A stretch of DNA of 64,000 nt from Sorangium cellulosum (lineage in GTDB: Bacteria > Myxococcota_A > Polyangia > Polyangiales > Polyangiaceae): assembly GCF_002950945.1 (NCBI RefSeq), contig NZ_CP012673.1:10120501-10184500 (forward strand), written 5' to 3'. Shown piece by piece: positions 36,244 through 46,280 of this stretch. The notes under the pieces were generated by a model. It ran no database searches. It was given only the letters and a program-made list of their open reading frames with translations, and was not told the DNA's origin. Position 1 is the first letter of the stretch. Every line of letters starts with the position of its first letter. The position numbers were made by a program, and so were the translations under genes.

Positions 36244-37524
36244 ATGTCCATGAGCACCTCCACGAACCCCGCCCGCGCCGAGCAGCGATCGGGCCCTCCG
36301 CCGCCCGCACCCAAGCGGTATCTCGCGGGCACCCACCGCCTCGTCTCTGCCGATGAGACGGTGGAGCGGGTCCGGCCCCTCTTGCCCGCGATGGGCATCA
36401 CCCGGATCGCCGACGTCACCGGCCTCGACACCCTCGGCGTGCCGGTGGTCATGGTCACCCGACCGAACGCGCGCTCGATCGCGGTCTCGCAAGGCAAGGG
36501 CTCGACCCTGGCCGCCGCGCGCGCCTCGGGTGTGATGGAGTCCATCGAGCAATGGCACGCCGAGCACATCCAGCTCCCGCTCAAGCTCGGCACCGTCAGC
36601 GAACTCCGCCACCGCCACCGCCTCCTTGACGTCCACAACCTGCCGCGCCTGTCCGTCGTCGACTTCCATGATCATCTCCGCCTGTTCTGGGTGGCTGGCC
36701 TGGATCTCGCGACGGGCGCGCCCACCTGGGTTCCGTTCGAGGTCGTCCACACGGATTATGCGCTGCCGTTGCTCGCCGCGAGCGGAGCCTTCGTGATGAG
36801 CTCGAACGGGCTCGCCTCCGGCAACCACCCGATCGAGGCGGTGAGCCACGCTATGTGCGAGCTCATCGAAAGGGATGCCGCCACGCTCTGGAAGCTCTCG
36901 AGTCGGGAACAGCGGCGCCGCACGCGGATCGACCTGTCCACGGTGGACGACCCGGGATGCCGCGCGCTCCTGGAGCAGGTGGAAAACGCCGGCGTCATCC
37001 CCTTCCTCTGGGAGATCACATCCGATGTCGGCGTCCCGGCCTTCTGCTGCACGCTCGTCGACCGCGCGCCCAACCTGCACCGGCCCATCGCGCCGATGGT
37101 CGGCTTCGGTTGCCACCCCTCCCGAGATGTGGCGCTTCTGCGCGCGATCACCGAGGCAGCGCAAAGCCGGCTCACCGTCATCACCGGTGTGCGCGACGAT
37201 GTCCGGGCCCGCGGCAACGGGCCCGACGACGATCTCCGCGCGGCGAGCCGCTTCCTGGAGGAGCACGCCGGCGAGCCGCCTCAGCGCAGCTTCGACGACG
37301 CGCCCGATCATGCGGGCGAAACCCTCGACGACGACGTCGCCTGGGAGATCGAGCGCCTGCGCACCGTGGGCCTTCACCAGATCGTCGCTGTCGACCTCAC
37401 CCGGCCCGAGCTCGAAATCCCGGTGGTGCGCGTGGTCATCCCGGGCCTCGAGCCGCTCGACGATGTCCCCGGCTACATCCCCGGCGCGCGCGCGCAGCGG
37501 CGCCTTTCGGAGCGCAGATCATGA
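36244..37524 (+). CDS. YcaO-domain ATP-dependent backbone-modifying enzyme
   Basis: YcaO enzymes activate amide backbones with ATP to form azolines, or thioamides with TfuA. The 426-residue protein has the ATP/Mg-binding landmarks SQGKGSTLAAARASGVMES, SSNGLASGNHPIEAVSHAMC then ELIERDA, and AITEAAQSRLTV. The C-terminus (GYIPGARAQRR) lacks the PxPxP tail of azoline-forming YcaOs, consistent with the TfuA-dependent type. It is followed by TfuA with an ATGA overlap, so the two are made together. Substrate unknown. Confidence 0.93.
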   Translation: MSMSTSTNPARAEQRSGPPPPAPKRYLAGTHRLVSADETVERVRPLLPAMGITRIADVTGLDTLGVPVVMVTRPNARSIAVSQGKGSTLAAARASGVMESIEQWHAEHIQLPLKLGTVSELRHRHRLLDVHNLPRLSVVDFHDHLRLFWVAGLDLATGAPTWVPFEVVHTDYALPLLAASGAFVMSSNGLASGNHPIEAVSHAMCELIERDAATLWKLSSREQRRRTRIDLSTVDDPGCRALLEQVENAGVIPFLWEITSDVGVPAFCCTLVDRAPNLHRPIAPMVGFGCHPSRDVALLRAITEAAQSRLTVITGVRDDVRARGNGPDDDLRAASRFLEEHAGEPPQRSFDDAPDHAGETLDDDVAWEIERLRTVGLHQIVAVDLTRPELEIPVVRVVIPGLEPLDDVPGYIPGARAQRRLSERRS

Positions 37525-38294
37525 CCCTCTGCATCTTCACAGGTCCCACCCTCCCGGCTGCGGAGGGCCAGCAGCAGATCGACGCCATCTTCCTGCCGCC
37601 CGCGGCCCAGGGCGACATCTACCGCGCGGCGCTGGAGAGACCCGTCGCCATCGGCCTCATCGACGGCTACTTCGAGCGGGTTCCGTCCGTGTCCCACAAG
37701 GAGATCCTCTGGGCGATGGCGCAAGGAGTCCACGTCCTCGGCGCATCAAGCATGGGGGCGCTCCGCGCGACCGAACTCTCGCTCTTCGGCATGGAGGGGG
37801 TGGGCGCCATCTACGAAGCCTACGCGAGCGGCGCGCTGGACGCGGACGACGAGGTGGCGGTGGCCCACGCGTCCGCGGAGGATGGTTATCGCCCCCTCAG
37901 TGAGGCGATGGTGAACCTCCGCGCCACCCTGCGCGCCGCCGAGGGGGCCGGCGTGATCTCGGGTTCGACACGCGAGCGCCTGGAAGAGCTGTCCCGAGGC
38001 CTGTTCTACCCGGATCGGTGCTATCCGATCCTCCTCCGGCGCGCGGCGCAGGAAGGCCTCCCGCCTGCTCAGATCGAGGCGCTGCGGGCGTTTCTGCCCG
38101 AGGGTCGGGTCGACCAGAAGCGCGCCGACGCACTCGCATTGCTCCAGGTTCTTCGCGAGCGCTTCGAGGGCGGGAGCAAACCGAAGCAGGTGCGTTATCA
38201 CTTCGAGCCGACCGACGCGTGGGAGCTCATCCGCGACCACGCGGATCGCCGCGCGTCCACGTCGAACCGCAGCACGAGGGAGGCCGGACGATGA
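37521..38294 (+). CDS. tfuA: TfuA-like protein
   Basis: The 257-residue protein reads as TfuA throughout: IFTGPTLP near the N-terminus, AIGLIDGYFERVPSVSHKEI, VLGASSMGALRATEL and GYRPLSEAMVNLRAT. TfuA partners YcaO in thioamide formation (methanogen McrA, thioviridamide-type peptides) and was first known from trifolitoxin production. Start and stop overlap its neighbours by 4 bases on both sides (ATGA), so it is translationally coupled with YcaO and the next gene. Confidence 0.92.
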   Translation: MTLCIFTGPTLPAAEGQQQIDAIFLPPAAQGDIYRAALERPVAIGLIDGYFERVPSVSHKEILWAMAQGVHVLGASSMGALRATELSLFGMEGVGAIYEAYASGALDADDEVAVAHASAEDGYRPLSEAMVNLRATLRAAEGAGVISGSTRERLEELSRGLFYPDRCYPILLRRAAQEGLPPAQIEALRAFLPEGRVDQKRADALALLQVLRERFEGGSKPKQVRYHFEPTDAWELIRDHADRRASTSNRSTREAGR

Positions 38295-39202
38295 GCCCCA
38301 GCGAGAGAGCCAATCTCAGCCGTCTCGGCCAGTACATCGTCGTCCGGCTGCTCTGCAAGCACGATGGCTACTCGGCGCGCGACATCGCCAAGACGCTGAA
38401 GGCCGTTCTGAAGGATCGAGGAAGCGATGCCGAGCAGCAGCGGCTCGTCGAAGCCGAGCTCACCACGCTCACGCGCGCTGGCCTCATCAAGGGTGTGAGG
38501 AAATCGTCCTTCATGAATACCCCCAGCGGATGGCGCGCGGCGCTCGGCGCCATCGCGAGGAAGGATCTTCCCCCCAAGCCAGTCTGGAAAGATCTCAAAG
38601 AGCAACTCGATAATTGCGTCAATGCGCGTATCGTCAAGACCTTGACGGGCGCGTTTCGACTCGCCGTCGCTCCTGAACCAACGCTTCAGCAGGTCATCGA
38701 CGCTCTCTTGTGGCATGTCATCAAGGTCGAGACCAGCGAGCCCTTCACCGCGGAAGCGGTCACCCGCGTGCTCCTCAACCGGCTGGCCGGCACGCCGACG
38801 CTGCTCCCCGTGGACCAGGCGCTCGATGAGCTCGTGGCCAAGGCCTCGGCCCCTCCCCTGAACGCGCCCTCCGTTCCATCAGGGGCCCCGGTGCCCGCGG
38901 GCGCGGCGCTGCCCGCGGATGACACGGCGTTCGCCGCGCGCGTGCTCGCCGCCGCGCGGTCGTCGAAGACCGGGCGGTTTGGAGATGACAAGGTGTTCAT
39001 CTCACACGTCTTCCAGCGGCTCGCCGACCAGGGTGACGCGGTCGGAGATCCGGACGCGTTCAAGGCCCGGTTGGTCTCCGCCCATCGGCGCGGACTCTTG
39101 TCGCTCAATCGCGCCGACCTGGTAGAAGCCATGGATCCAGCAGACGTCGACGCATCGGAGACCAGATATCTAAGCGCGACGTTCCACTTCGTGCGCATCT
39201 GA
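38291..39202 (+). CDS. Winged-helix-like hypothetical protein upstream of the HerA-like ATPase
   Basis: ATG 38291 overlaps the tfuA stop; the 303-residue product has an N-terminal winged-HTH-like domain (SARDIAKTLKAVLKDRG, LVEAELTTLTRAGLIKGV), a helical middle, a Pro/Ala linker (about 190-215) and a C-terminal domain (KTGRFGDDKVFISHVFQRL, HRRGLLSLNRADLV) that also looks wHTH-like. I know no function for the family. Position before an ATPase gene suggests it recognises DNA or a partner for that machine. Confidence 0.7.
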   Translation: MSPSERANLSRLGQYIVVRLLCKHDGYSARDIAKTLKAVLKDRGSDAEQQRLVEAELTTLTRAGLIKGVRKSSFMNTPSGWRAALGAIARKDLPPKPVWKDLKEQLDNCVNARIVKTLTGAFRLAVAPEPTLQQVIDALLWHVIKVETSEPFTAEAVTRVLLNRLAGTPTLLPVDQALDELVAKASAPPLNAPSVPSGAPVPAGAALPADDTAFAARVLAAARSSKTGRFGDDKVFISHVFQRLADQGDAVGDPDAFKARLVSAHRRGLLSLNRADLVEAMDPADVDASETRYLSATFHFVRI

Positions 39203-39273
39203 CATCGGGCGCCAGCGGCGCGCGAGGCGCGAGGCGCGCGCCGCCGACGAGCAACTGGATGAAGGGGTGAACC

Positions 39274-42200
39274 ATGACGAAGCAGGACGCCCTGCTCGAC
39301 GTGTTCCTGTCGGCAGCGAAGAAAGACGTGTTCCACTCGGTGGAGCACCGTGGGCAGATCTGGCGGGAGGACCCGTTCGACGTGGAGTCCGTGCACGAGC
39401 AGGCGCGCACGCAGTTCCAGCGTCTGCTCACGCAGGTGACGACCCCGCCAGGCCTCGATGCAGGGCGGATCCTGCTGCTCCTCGGCGAGTCGGGCAGCGG
39501 CAAGACGCACCTCGTACGCGCCTTCCGCAACCACGTTCACATGAATGGACTCGGCTTCGTCGGCTACATGCAGATGACGACGTCGGTCTCCAGCTACAGC
39601 CGCTACCTGGTTAGCAATCTGATCGACTCACTCGATCAGACCTACTACGAGGCGCTCGGAACCGGCTCGGGGCTGCTCCGCCTATCCAACGCTGTCGCGG
39701 CCCGGTGCGGCGATCCGGACGCCATCCGCTCCGTGAGCGAGCGCGAGGACCTCGATGCGGATCAGGTCATCGATCTCGTGGAGCGCGCGGCCGATCGGCT
39801 CATCGCGCATCCCCGCTACGCCGATCTCGATCTGGACCTAGTCCGCGCCCTGCTCTTCTTACAGCGGCAGGATCCGGCGCTGAAGAAGCGGGTCATCAAA
39901 TACCTGCGGTGCGAGGTGCTCTCGGAGCGGGACCAGAAGCTCCTCGGCGGATTGTCGCCGAAGCGCGACGAGGAGGACGCTCAGCGGCTCGTCGAGCAGC
40001 TCGGTCGCTTGATGTGGGCCTGCGACTCCCGCGCCCTGGTCCTCTGCGTCGATCAGTTCGAGGACGCCTATCGGGTCAACGAGGCCGAGGCGCTGTTCCG
40101 CCGGGTGATGTCCTCTCTCTGCGCCATCGCCGATCAGGTTCCCTCGTCCATCATTGTGGTCGCCTGCCTCAAGGATTACTACGGGATGATGCGCGCCCGG
40201 CTCACCCGATCGACGCTCGACCGCATCGAGAGCGACCCTCCGCCGGTCCGCCTCATCGCCGAGCGGCAGCTCGACGAGATCGAGCAGATCATCGAGCAGC
40301 GGCTCGGTTACCTCTACGAGACGTCCGACTGCCGGCCGGCAGAGGGCGCAATCGACCCCCTCTACCCCGTCCCGCGGGACTTTGTGCAGCAGCTCTCCGG
40401 ACTCAGCATCCGGACGGTGCTCACTGAGTGCCACAAGTTCCGGGAAGCATGTATCGAGGCCGGCCGGATCGTGGCCTCGCCCGGAGAGGGCTCGCCCAGC
40501 AGCGTGAAGCAGGCCGCGCCTGCGGAGCACGGCGTCCGCGCCTTGAAGGAGAAGATCGAGCAAGAGTGGAACGACTTTTTGGCGCAGTACCAGGAAGACC
40601 TGGCCGAGGACGACGCCGAGATTGCCGAGCTCTTCGGATGGGCGGTCAAAACGTGCGCCGAGGAGTTCGAAAGCGGCATCCAGTTCGCCGTTCGGGTCCG
40701 CGGCAAGACGATCGAGGTCGACGTCCTCGTCCCCACGCAGGGCGGCGGCCATTGCGTCCGCGAGGAGATCCTTGTCGTGCTCTGCAACCGGGCGCCCCAG
40801 GGCGGCGGGCTCCGCGCGCAGTTCGAGGAAGCGCGCCAGCGCGCCGAGCGCCGGACCCTCGCCCTGCTCCGCTGCGGCGAGTTTCCACGCAACCCGAGGG
40901 CGCAAGTACACATCACGCTCGCGGACATCCTCAAGAACGGGGGACGTAAGGCGGTCCTGGAAGAGAGCGACCAGCGCACGCTCGCCGCGTTCCGCAAGTT
41001 CCGCGAGACGCACGAGGGGCGTGATCACTTCACGGCCTGGCTCCGTGAGGAAAATCACCTCTCCCGGCTCCTGCCGCTCATCCATGCTCTCAACCTCGAT
41101 CACCTCGACCGCTTCAATCACGAGCCGGCGTCCGAGGAATCCACGGCGCCGCGCGCACCTGGCGCCGGCGCCTCGACGTTCGAGTCGCAGCCTGCTCCGG
41201 AGGGCGACGAGCCTCGCGGCGCTACACCGGCGCGCGCGCAGCCTGGCGTCCATGCCGATGCCGTCACGATCCACCTCGGGACGACCGGCGAGCTCGTCTC
41301 TCAAGAGCTCACGCTCGAAGCCGAGGCGCTCACGTCCCATGCCGCCTTCCTCGGCAGCACCGGGAGCGGCAAGACCACGCTGGCGCTAAACCTCATCGAG
41401 CAGCTGCTCCTCCACGGCATCCCCGCCGTCCTCGTGGATCGCAAGGGCGATCTCTCCGGCTACGCGCGCGAGCCTCTCTGGACTCGACGGCCCCCGGACC
41501 CGGCGCTCGATGCGCGACGCCGTGCGCTCCGCGAGCGAGTCGACGTCGCCCTCTTCACCCCGGGCCACCCCGGCGGTCGCCAGCTCGCACTCTCGCTGGT
41601 TCCGCGAGGGTTCGCCGGTCTCCAGGATCTCGATCGCGATCAGGCAGCTGGTTACGCGGCACAGGCCCTCGGCGACATGCTCGGTTACAAGCAAACAAGG
41701 AAAGACAAGGGGCTCCGCGCGATCCTCGTCCAGGCCTTTCAGCTCTTCGCCGCGCACGGGGCGTCGGACAGGCTCGACATCGAGTCGCTGATTACCCTCA
41801 TCGCTAATGAGGATCCAGCGCTCGTCTCCGCGCTAGGCCGGCTCGATACCCGGCTGTTCAAGGACCTCGTGCACGACCTCGAGGTGCTCAAGCTGAGCTC
41901 CGCGGACATCCTGTCCACGGCCGGCGAGCAGCTCGACGCCGAGCTACTCTTCGGCCTCGGCCCGCACGCCCGGCCCGGGCGCACGCGGCTCAGCGTCGTC
42001 AGCACGAAGTTCCTGGGCGACAACACGCGGATCCTGTTCTGGGTCTCGCAGCTCCTGCTCGCGCTGAGCCGCTGGGTGACGCGCGCCCCATCCCCGCGCC
42101 TGCAAGCCGTCGTGCTCTTCGACGAGGCGGACGTGTACTTGCCGTCTCAGTCACAGCCGGCCACGAAAGCGCCCATGGAGAACCTCCTCCGGCGCGCGCG

Positions 42201-42519
42201 CGCCGGAGGCCTCGGCCTGCTGCTCGCGACTCAGAGTCCGGGGGATCTCGATTACAAGTGCCGAGACAACCTGCGGAGCTGGTTCGTCGGTCGCGTGACG
42301 CAGGGGGTGGCGATCGAGAAGATGAAGCCGCTGCTGAGCGATGCCCGGGTCGACGTGACGGCGCGAATCCCCGGGCAGGGGCCAGGTGAGTTCCACCTGC
42401 TCCAGGAAGGACGCGTGACAGCCTTCAAGGGGCGTATGCCGCTGCTGCAGGCCGAGCAGGTGTCGGAGAGCGAGATCCTGAAGCTCGCGGCGCGAAGGCG
42501 GCGCGAAGGCGCCGGATGA
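39274..42519 (+). CDS. Double P-loop ATPase with HerA/FtsK-like C-terminal motor
   Basis: The 1081-residue protein carries two ATPase modules. The N-terminal one has Walker A GESGSGKTHL at residue 70 and Walker B LVLCVDQFED near 254 (an AAA/STAND-like switch). The C-terminal one, from about 665, has GSTGSGKTTLAL at 693 and VVLFDEADVYLP near 945, followed by LLLATQSPGDLDY, typical of HerA/FtsK-type pumps. Between them lies a helical region. HerA-like motors in defence systems translocate DNA and work with nucleases; here no nuclease is adjacent, but proteases and nucleotide enzymes are. Seventy-one bases after the winged-helix gene. Confidence 0.85.
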   Translation: MTKQDALLDVFLSAAKKDVFHSVEHRGQIWREDPFDVESVHEQARTQFQRLLTQVTTPPGLDAGRILLLLGESGSGKTHLVRAFRNHVHMNGLGFVGYMQMTTSVSSYSRYLVSNLIDSLDQTYYEALGTGSGLLRLSNAVAARCGDPDAIRSVSEREDLDADQVIDLVERAADRLIAHPRYADLDLDLVRALLFLQRQDPALKKRVIKYLRCEVLSERDQKLLGGLSPKRDEEDAQRLVEQLGRLMWACDSRALVLCVDQFEDAYRVNEAEALFRRVMSSLCAIADQVPSSIIVVACLKDYYGMMRARLTRSTLDRIESDPPPVRLIAERQLDEIEQIIEQRLGYLYETSDCRPAEGAIDPLYPVPRDFVQQLSGLSIRTVLTECHKFREACIEAGRIVASPGEGSPSSVKQAAPAEHGVRALKEKIEQEWNDFLAQYQEDLAEDDAEIAELFGWAVKTCAEEFESGIQFAVRVRGKTIEVDVLVPTQGGGHCVREEILVVLCNRAPQGGGLRAQFEEARQRAERRTLALLRCGEFPRNPRAQVHITLADILKNGGRKAVLEESDQRTLAAFRKFRETHEGRDHFTAWLREENHLSRLLPLIHALNLDHLDRFNHEPASEESTAPRAPGAGASTFESQPAPEGDEPRGATPARAQPGVHADAVTIHLGTTGELVSQELTLEAEALTSHAAFLGSTGSGKTTLALNLIEQLLLHGIPAVLVDRKGDLSGYAREPLWTRRPPDPALDARRRALRERVDVALFTPGHPGGRQLALSLVPRGFAGLQDLDRDQAAGYAAQALGDMLGYKQTRKDKGLRAILVQAFQLFAAHGASDRLDIESLITLIANEDPALVSALGRLDTRLFKDLVHDLEVLKLSSADILSTAGEQLDAELLFGLGPHARPGRTRLSVVSTKFLGDNTRILFWVSQLLLALSRWVTRAPSPRLQAVVLFDEADVYLPSQSQPATKAPMENLLRRARAGGLGLLLATQSPGDLDYKCRDNLRSWFVGRVTQGVAIEKMKPLLSDARVDVTARIPGQGPGEFHLLQEGRVTAFKGRMPLLQAEQVSESEILKLAARRRREGAG

Positions 42520-42585
42520 GCCAGTGGCCGCCCATGAGACGCAAGGGTTCTGTCGTTCGCATCCATCGACGCGAGGAGTGACACG

Positions 42586-45500
42586 GTGAGCGGCGCGATC
42601 ATCGATTTCGAGGAAGAGCGGTCGCGGCATGAGCAGCTCTTCGGGCGCGAGGACGTACTCGAGACGCTCCTCGGGTGGCTGATCGGCGAGCAGGCGCTGC
42701 TTCCGGGTGGCTGGGTGTTCCTCTTGGGGAGCCCCGGCGTCGGCAAGAGCGCCATCGTCAACCGGCTCCTCGATCTGTTGCCCCCGGACACACCGCATCA
42801 CTTCATCCGCCGGCACACGGACGACTGGGATCGTCCCGAGGCGCTGGTGAACAACCTCGTCGCTCGGGTAGAGCGGTTGTTCGCAGAGCCGGCCAACGCC
42901 GATCTACCCCTGGAGGCACGCCTGGGCGAGCTGCTCCGGCGGGTGTCGAAGCGAAAGCTCATCCCGAACGGTCGGCGGCTCGTCCTCGTAATTGACGGGC
43001 TGGACGAGGCGGCGAGCGACAACGCGGGAAGAAACCTCCTGCCGCGCTTCCTGCCGCGCGTCGTGCCCTCCGGCGTAGCGATCCTGTGCGCCTCACGGCC
43101 GATGTACCCTCACGCCGATTGGATCGCAGGGTTCGACGGCGTGCACAGCATCCTAGACCTGGACGAGGGCGAGTGGGCTGCCTCCAACGAGACGGCCTGC
43201 AGGACCTACTGCGTGCAGCGCCTGCGCCGCCTGTCTCCGCCGCTCAACAACGCTGACATCGAGACCGTGGTGCGCAACGCGCAGGGGAATATGGTCTACG
43301 CGCGATGGATCTGCGAATGGCTCGCCGGGCAGCCACCTGCGCGGCGCACCACCACGAATATCTTCCAGGGCCTATCCGGTCTAATCCGACAAATCGTGTC
43401 TGAGCTCCGAGGGCTCGACGGGGCGCGGCGTGCGCTCATCCTCCAGGGCCTCGGCCTGACCTGCGCCACGCGCGAGGCGCTGCCTGCATATGTCTTCAAC
43501 GAGCTGCTCGGGGGCGGCCCGACGGCGAGCGAGGGAGATGAATTTCTGCGAGCGACGTTCCACTTGTTGCGGAACGAGCCGGCGCAATGGCACAAGGGCC
43601 AGAAAGGTTATCGGCTGTACCACGAGCACGTACGCGAGGTCCTCATCGAGATGCTCGGCGATCGGGCGATGCGCGATCACCACTTCCAGATCCTCCGAAC
43701 GATCGCGGTCTGGCCACCCGACGAGCAGGATCAGTCCCGACGGCGTTACGCGCTCCGTCATGCGGTAGCACACCTGATCGAGGCCGGCGACGTGAGCGGC
43801 GCACAGCGCCTTTGCGCTGATATCCGCTATCTCGACGCCAAGTGCCGCGAGCTCGACGTCCACTCCATCGAGCGAGATCTCGAGGCAGTGATCGGCGCTT
43901 CGGAAGGAGAGGCGGCCTTCGAGCTGACGGCGCTGCTCGCCGCCGTGCGCGCGGAGGCAAGCCGGCTCTCTGCCCACCGGAGCCACGGGCTCCTCCCGTC
44001 GCTTCTCTACAATCGCCTACGCTGCGGAGGGTGGCTCGCCGAACGGATCGAGCGAATGCTCTGCTTCGGCGGGGACCTGCCTCCGCTGAGATTGCTTCAC
44101 GGGGTGCGGCTCGGGCCGACACCGCTGCGCACCTTCTGTGACCACACGAAACCGGTCGTCGCATGCGTCGTCTCGCGGGATGGGCGTTACGCCCTGTCGG
44201 CATCAGCCGACCGCACGCTCCGCTTCTGGGCTCTCCTCTCGGGCGAGGTGCTCGCGACGATGCGGGGACACGAAGATGAGCTCACGGATTGCGCGCTCAC
44301 GCCGGACGGCCGGACCGCCGTATCGACATCCATCGACATGACGGCGCGGCTCTGGGATGTCGCCACAGGCGAGTGCATCGGTGTACTCCTCAATAGCGAT
44401 CGCGGCGCGACCGCCTGCGCCATCAGCCCGGACGGCCCGCTGCTCGTGGTCGGCTCGGACGACGGCCTCCTGACGCTCTGGGATCTCAGCTCTCGCCAGC
44501 GCGTCGCCGTGCTGGCGGGACACAGCGATTACGTGACCGCGTGCCTGATGACCCGCGCGGGTCAGCTCGTCTCCGCGTCGCGGGACCGCACGGTGCGCGT
44601 CTGGGATCTCGCTTCCCGCACCTGCGTGTATGTGCTCTCCTCCGAGGACGACACCTGCTTGCCCGCGCCACGCGGGTCGGAGCAGGGGTGGATCACTGCC
44701 CTCGCGCTCCTTCCGGGAGGCGAGCAGATCCTCGCTGCAGCGGGAGACGGCGCGCTCTCGCGCTGGGATCTCGCCTCCGGTGAACGCCTCCAGTGCATCG
44801 GCGCTGGACAGGGCCGCGTGGACGCGCTCGCGATCCTCCCCTGGGGTAGCCACCTGCTCTGCGGGATGGCGGACGGCGCGATCGCGGTCTGGGACCTCGC
44901 CGTCGAGCGCTGCGTCCTGCGACTGGCGGCGCATGCCAACGCGGTGTCGGCGTGCGCGTCGACCCCGGACGGTCGACGCATTGTCTCCGCTTCACATGAC
45001 CGTTCGGCCAGGCTGTGGGAACTCGGGGGTCCGGAGAGCTTGGTGTTCCAGGACGGTCACACCGCCCCGGTGACCGCGATCGCGACCACCGCCGACCGGC
45101 GCCTAGTCGTCTCGGCTTCGGAAGACCGGCTCCTCAAGATCTGGGATACCGCGACCGGCGCGTGCCGCATCATCCTCGAGGGGCACGCCGCTGTGGTGAC
45201 GGCGTGCGCTATCTCTGGGGACAGCCGGCGCGTGCTCGCTGGTGCGCTCGACGGGAGCGTGCTCCTGTTCCACCTCGACCACGATCGCGGACAGGCCCGC
45301 GTGGAGATCGCCACCGGCCACCGGACGCACGTGAGCGGCTGCGCGCTCCTCCCCGACGGACGGATGGTCACCGCCTCGAAGGATGGATCGCTGTGGATCC
45401 GTGGCCCGGGGACTCTCGACAACGCCGTAGAGCTAGGCACGCACGACGGACCGATCGCCGGCGTTGCGATCACCCCCGATGGCTCGCGGCTCCTGTCGAT

Positions 45501-46230
45501 CTCTCGCGACGGGACCGCGAAGCTCTGGGATCTCACCGCCGGCCGCCGCGCGCCGACGCGGGTCCGCCTTGCTGGGGAGCTCCTCGCATGCTCCCTCACC
45601 CCCGATGGCGGACGCGCTGTGCTCGCCTTTGCTGACGGCCAGATAGAGCTACGCGAGCTCCACGGCTGGAAGTGCGTGCGCAGGATCCCAGCGCATGAGC
45701 AGCGAATCTTCGGCTGCGCGGTGTCGCCGGACGGAGCGCGCGTCATCTCAGCATCCGAGGACGGGACGGTACGAGCGTTCAGCCTGGAGACCGGACGGCA
45801 CCTGAGCACGCTGATCGGGACCTCTTGGTTCCGGTGCGTTGCCGCGGCTCCCGCGCTGATCTGTGCGGGCGATCAGGAGGGTAATGTCTGGATGATCGTG
45901 GACGGGTTCGCCACTCCCGGCGCACGCTCGCGCGATCAGGGCGCGCGCCGGCAAGGCGCCCCATCAGCAGAGGCCATTGCGCTGGTGCGCGACAGGCTGG
46001 CCTGGCTCTTCGATTCCGAGGCGGCTGCGCGGCTCGTCGTCAAGGATGCACGACTCGACGAGCGGCGCATCAACCTCATCGGGAGCGCGCTCGAGCGATG
46101 GGGCCGCATCCTCGATGAAGCGATCAAGCAAGGTCGCCTCATCGACGTGGTGCGTTGCGCTCTCGGACGCTACCCCCACGATGACGTTCTCCTCGAGCTG
46201 GCAGAGAAGCTCGGGATTTCAGGACACTGA
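42586..46230 (+). CDS. NACHT/STAND NTPase with WD40 repeats and C-terminal effector-associated domain
   Basis: GTG 42586 opens 1214 residues. A P-loop NTPase fills 20-400 (GSPGVGKSAIV at 48; LVLVIDGLDEA near 135), a helical hub follows, then about 13 WD40 repeats (515-1105) with SASADRTLRFW, VWDLASRTCVY and similar units. After residue 1120 a compact helical domain (LVRDRLAWLFDSEAAARL to LLELAEKL) matches the pattern of effector-associated domain 1 (EAD1), which pairs with the same domain on an effector. The next gene encodes a protease with such a domain. Model: WD40 sensor, NTPase switch, EAD output. Confidence 0.88.
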   Translation: MSGAIIDFEEERSRHEQLFGREDVLETLLGWLIGEQALLPGGWVFLLGSPGVGKSAIVNRLLDLLPPDTPHHFIRRHTDDWDRPEALVNNLVARVERLFAEPANADLPLEARLGELLRRVSKRKLIPNGRRLVLVIDGLDEAASDNAGRNLLPRFLPRVVPSGVAILCASRPMYPHADWIAGFDGVHSILDLDEGEWAASNETACRTYCVQRLRRLSPPLNNADIETVVRNAQGNMVYARWICEWLAGQPPARRTTTNIFQGLSGLIRQIVSELRGLDGARRALILQGLGLTCATREALPAYVFNELLGGGPTASEGDEFLRATFHLLRNEPAQWHKGQKGYRLYHEHVREVLIEMLGDRAMRDHHFQILRTIAVWPPDEQDQSRRRYALRHAVAHLIEAGDVSGAQRLCADIRYLDAKCRELDVHSIERDLEAVIGASEGEAAFELTALLAAVRAEASRLSAHRSHGLLPSLLYNRLRCGGWLAERIERMLCFGGDLPPLRLLHGVRLGPTPLRTFCDHTKPVVACVVSRDGRYALSASADRTLRFWALLSGEVLATMRGHEDELTDCALTPDGRTAVSTSIDMTARLWDVATGECIGVLLNSDRGATACAISPDGPLLVVGSDDGLLTLWDLSSRQRVAVLAGHSDYVTACLMTRAGQLVSASRDRTVRVWDLASRTCVYVLSSEDDTCLPAPRGSEQGWITALALLPGGEQILAAAGDGALSRWDLASGERLQCIGAGQGRVDALAILPWGSHLLCGMADGAIAVWDLAVERCVLRLAAHANAVSACASTPDGRRIVSASHDRSARLWELGGPESLVFQDGHTAPVTAIATTADRRLVVSASEDRLLKIWDTATGACRIILEGHAAVVTACAISGDSRRVLAGALDGSVLLFHLDHDRGQARVEIATGHRTHVSGCALLPDGRMVTASKDGSLWIRGPGTLDNAVELGTHDGPIAGVAITPDGSRLLSISRDGTAKLWDLTAGRRAPTRVRLAGELLACSLTPDGGRAVLAFADGQIELRELHGWKCVRRIPAHEQRIFGCAVSPDGARVISASEDGTVRAFSLETGRHLSTLIGTSWFRCVAAAPALICAGDQEGNVWMIVDGFATPGARSRDQGARRQGAPSAEAIALVRDRLAWLFDSEAAARLVVKDARLDERRINLIGSALERWGRILDEAIKQGRLIDVVRCALGRYPHDDVLLELAEKLGISGH

Positions 46231-46280
46231 CACGGTGCGCGCAGCCATCGAGCTGGCTCACTGCGATGGAGGTCACACAA

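Noticed and set aside
36220..37377. 385-residue minus-strand ORF over the YcaO gene
   Set aside because: Antisense shadow without motifs; the plus-strand YcaO frame accounts for the region.
35580..39202. A classical RiPP cluster
   Set aside because: YcaO and TfuA are present but no precursor peptide, leader peptidase or exporter is nearby.
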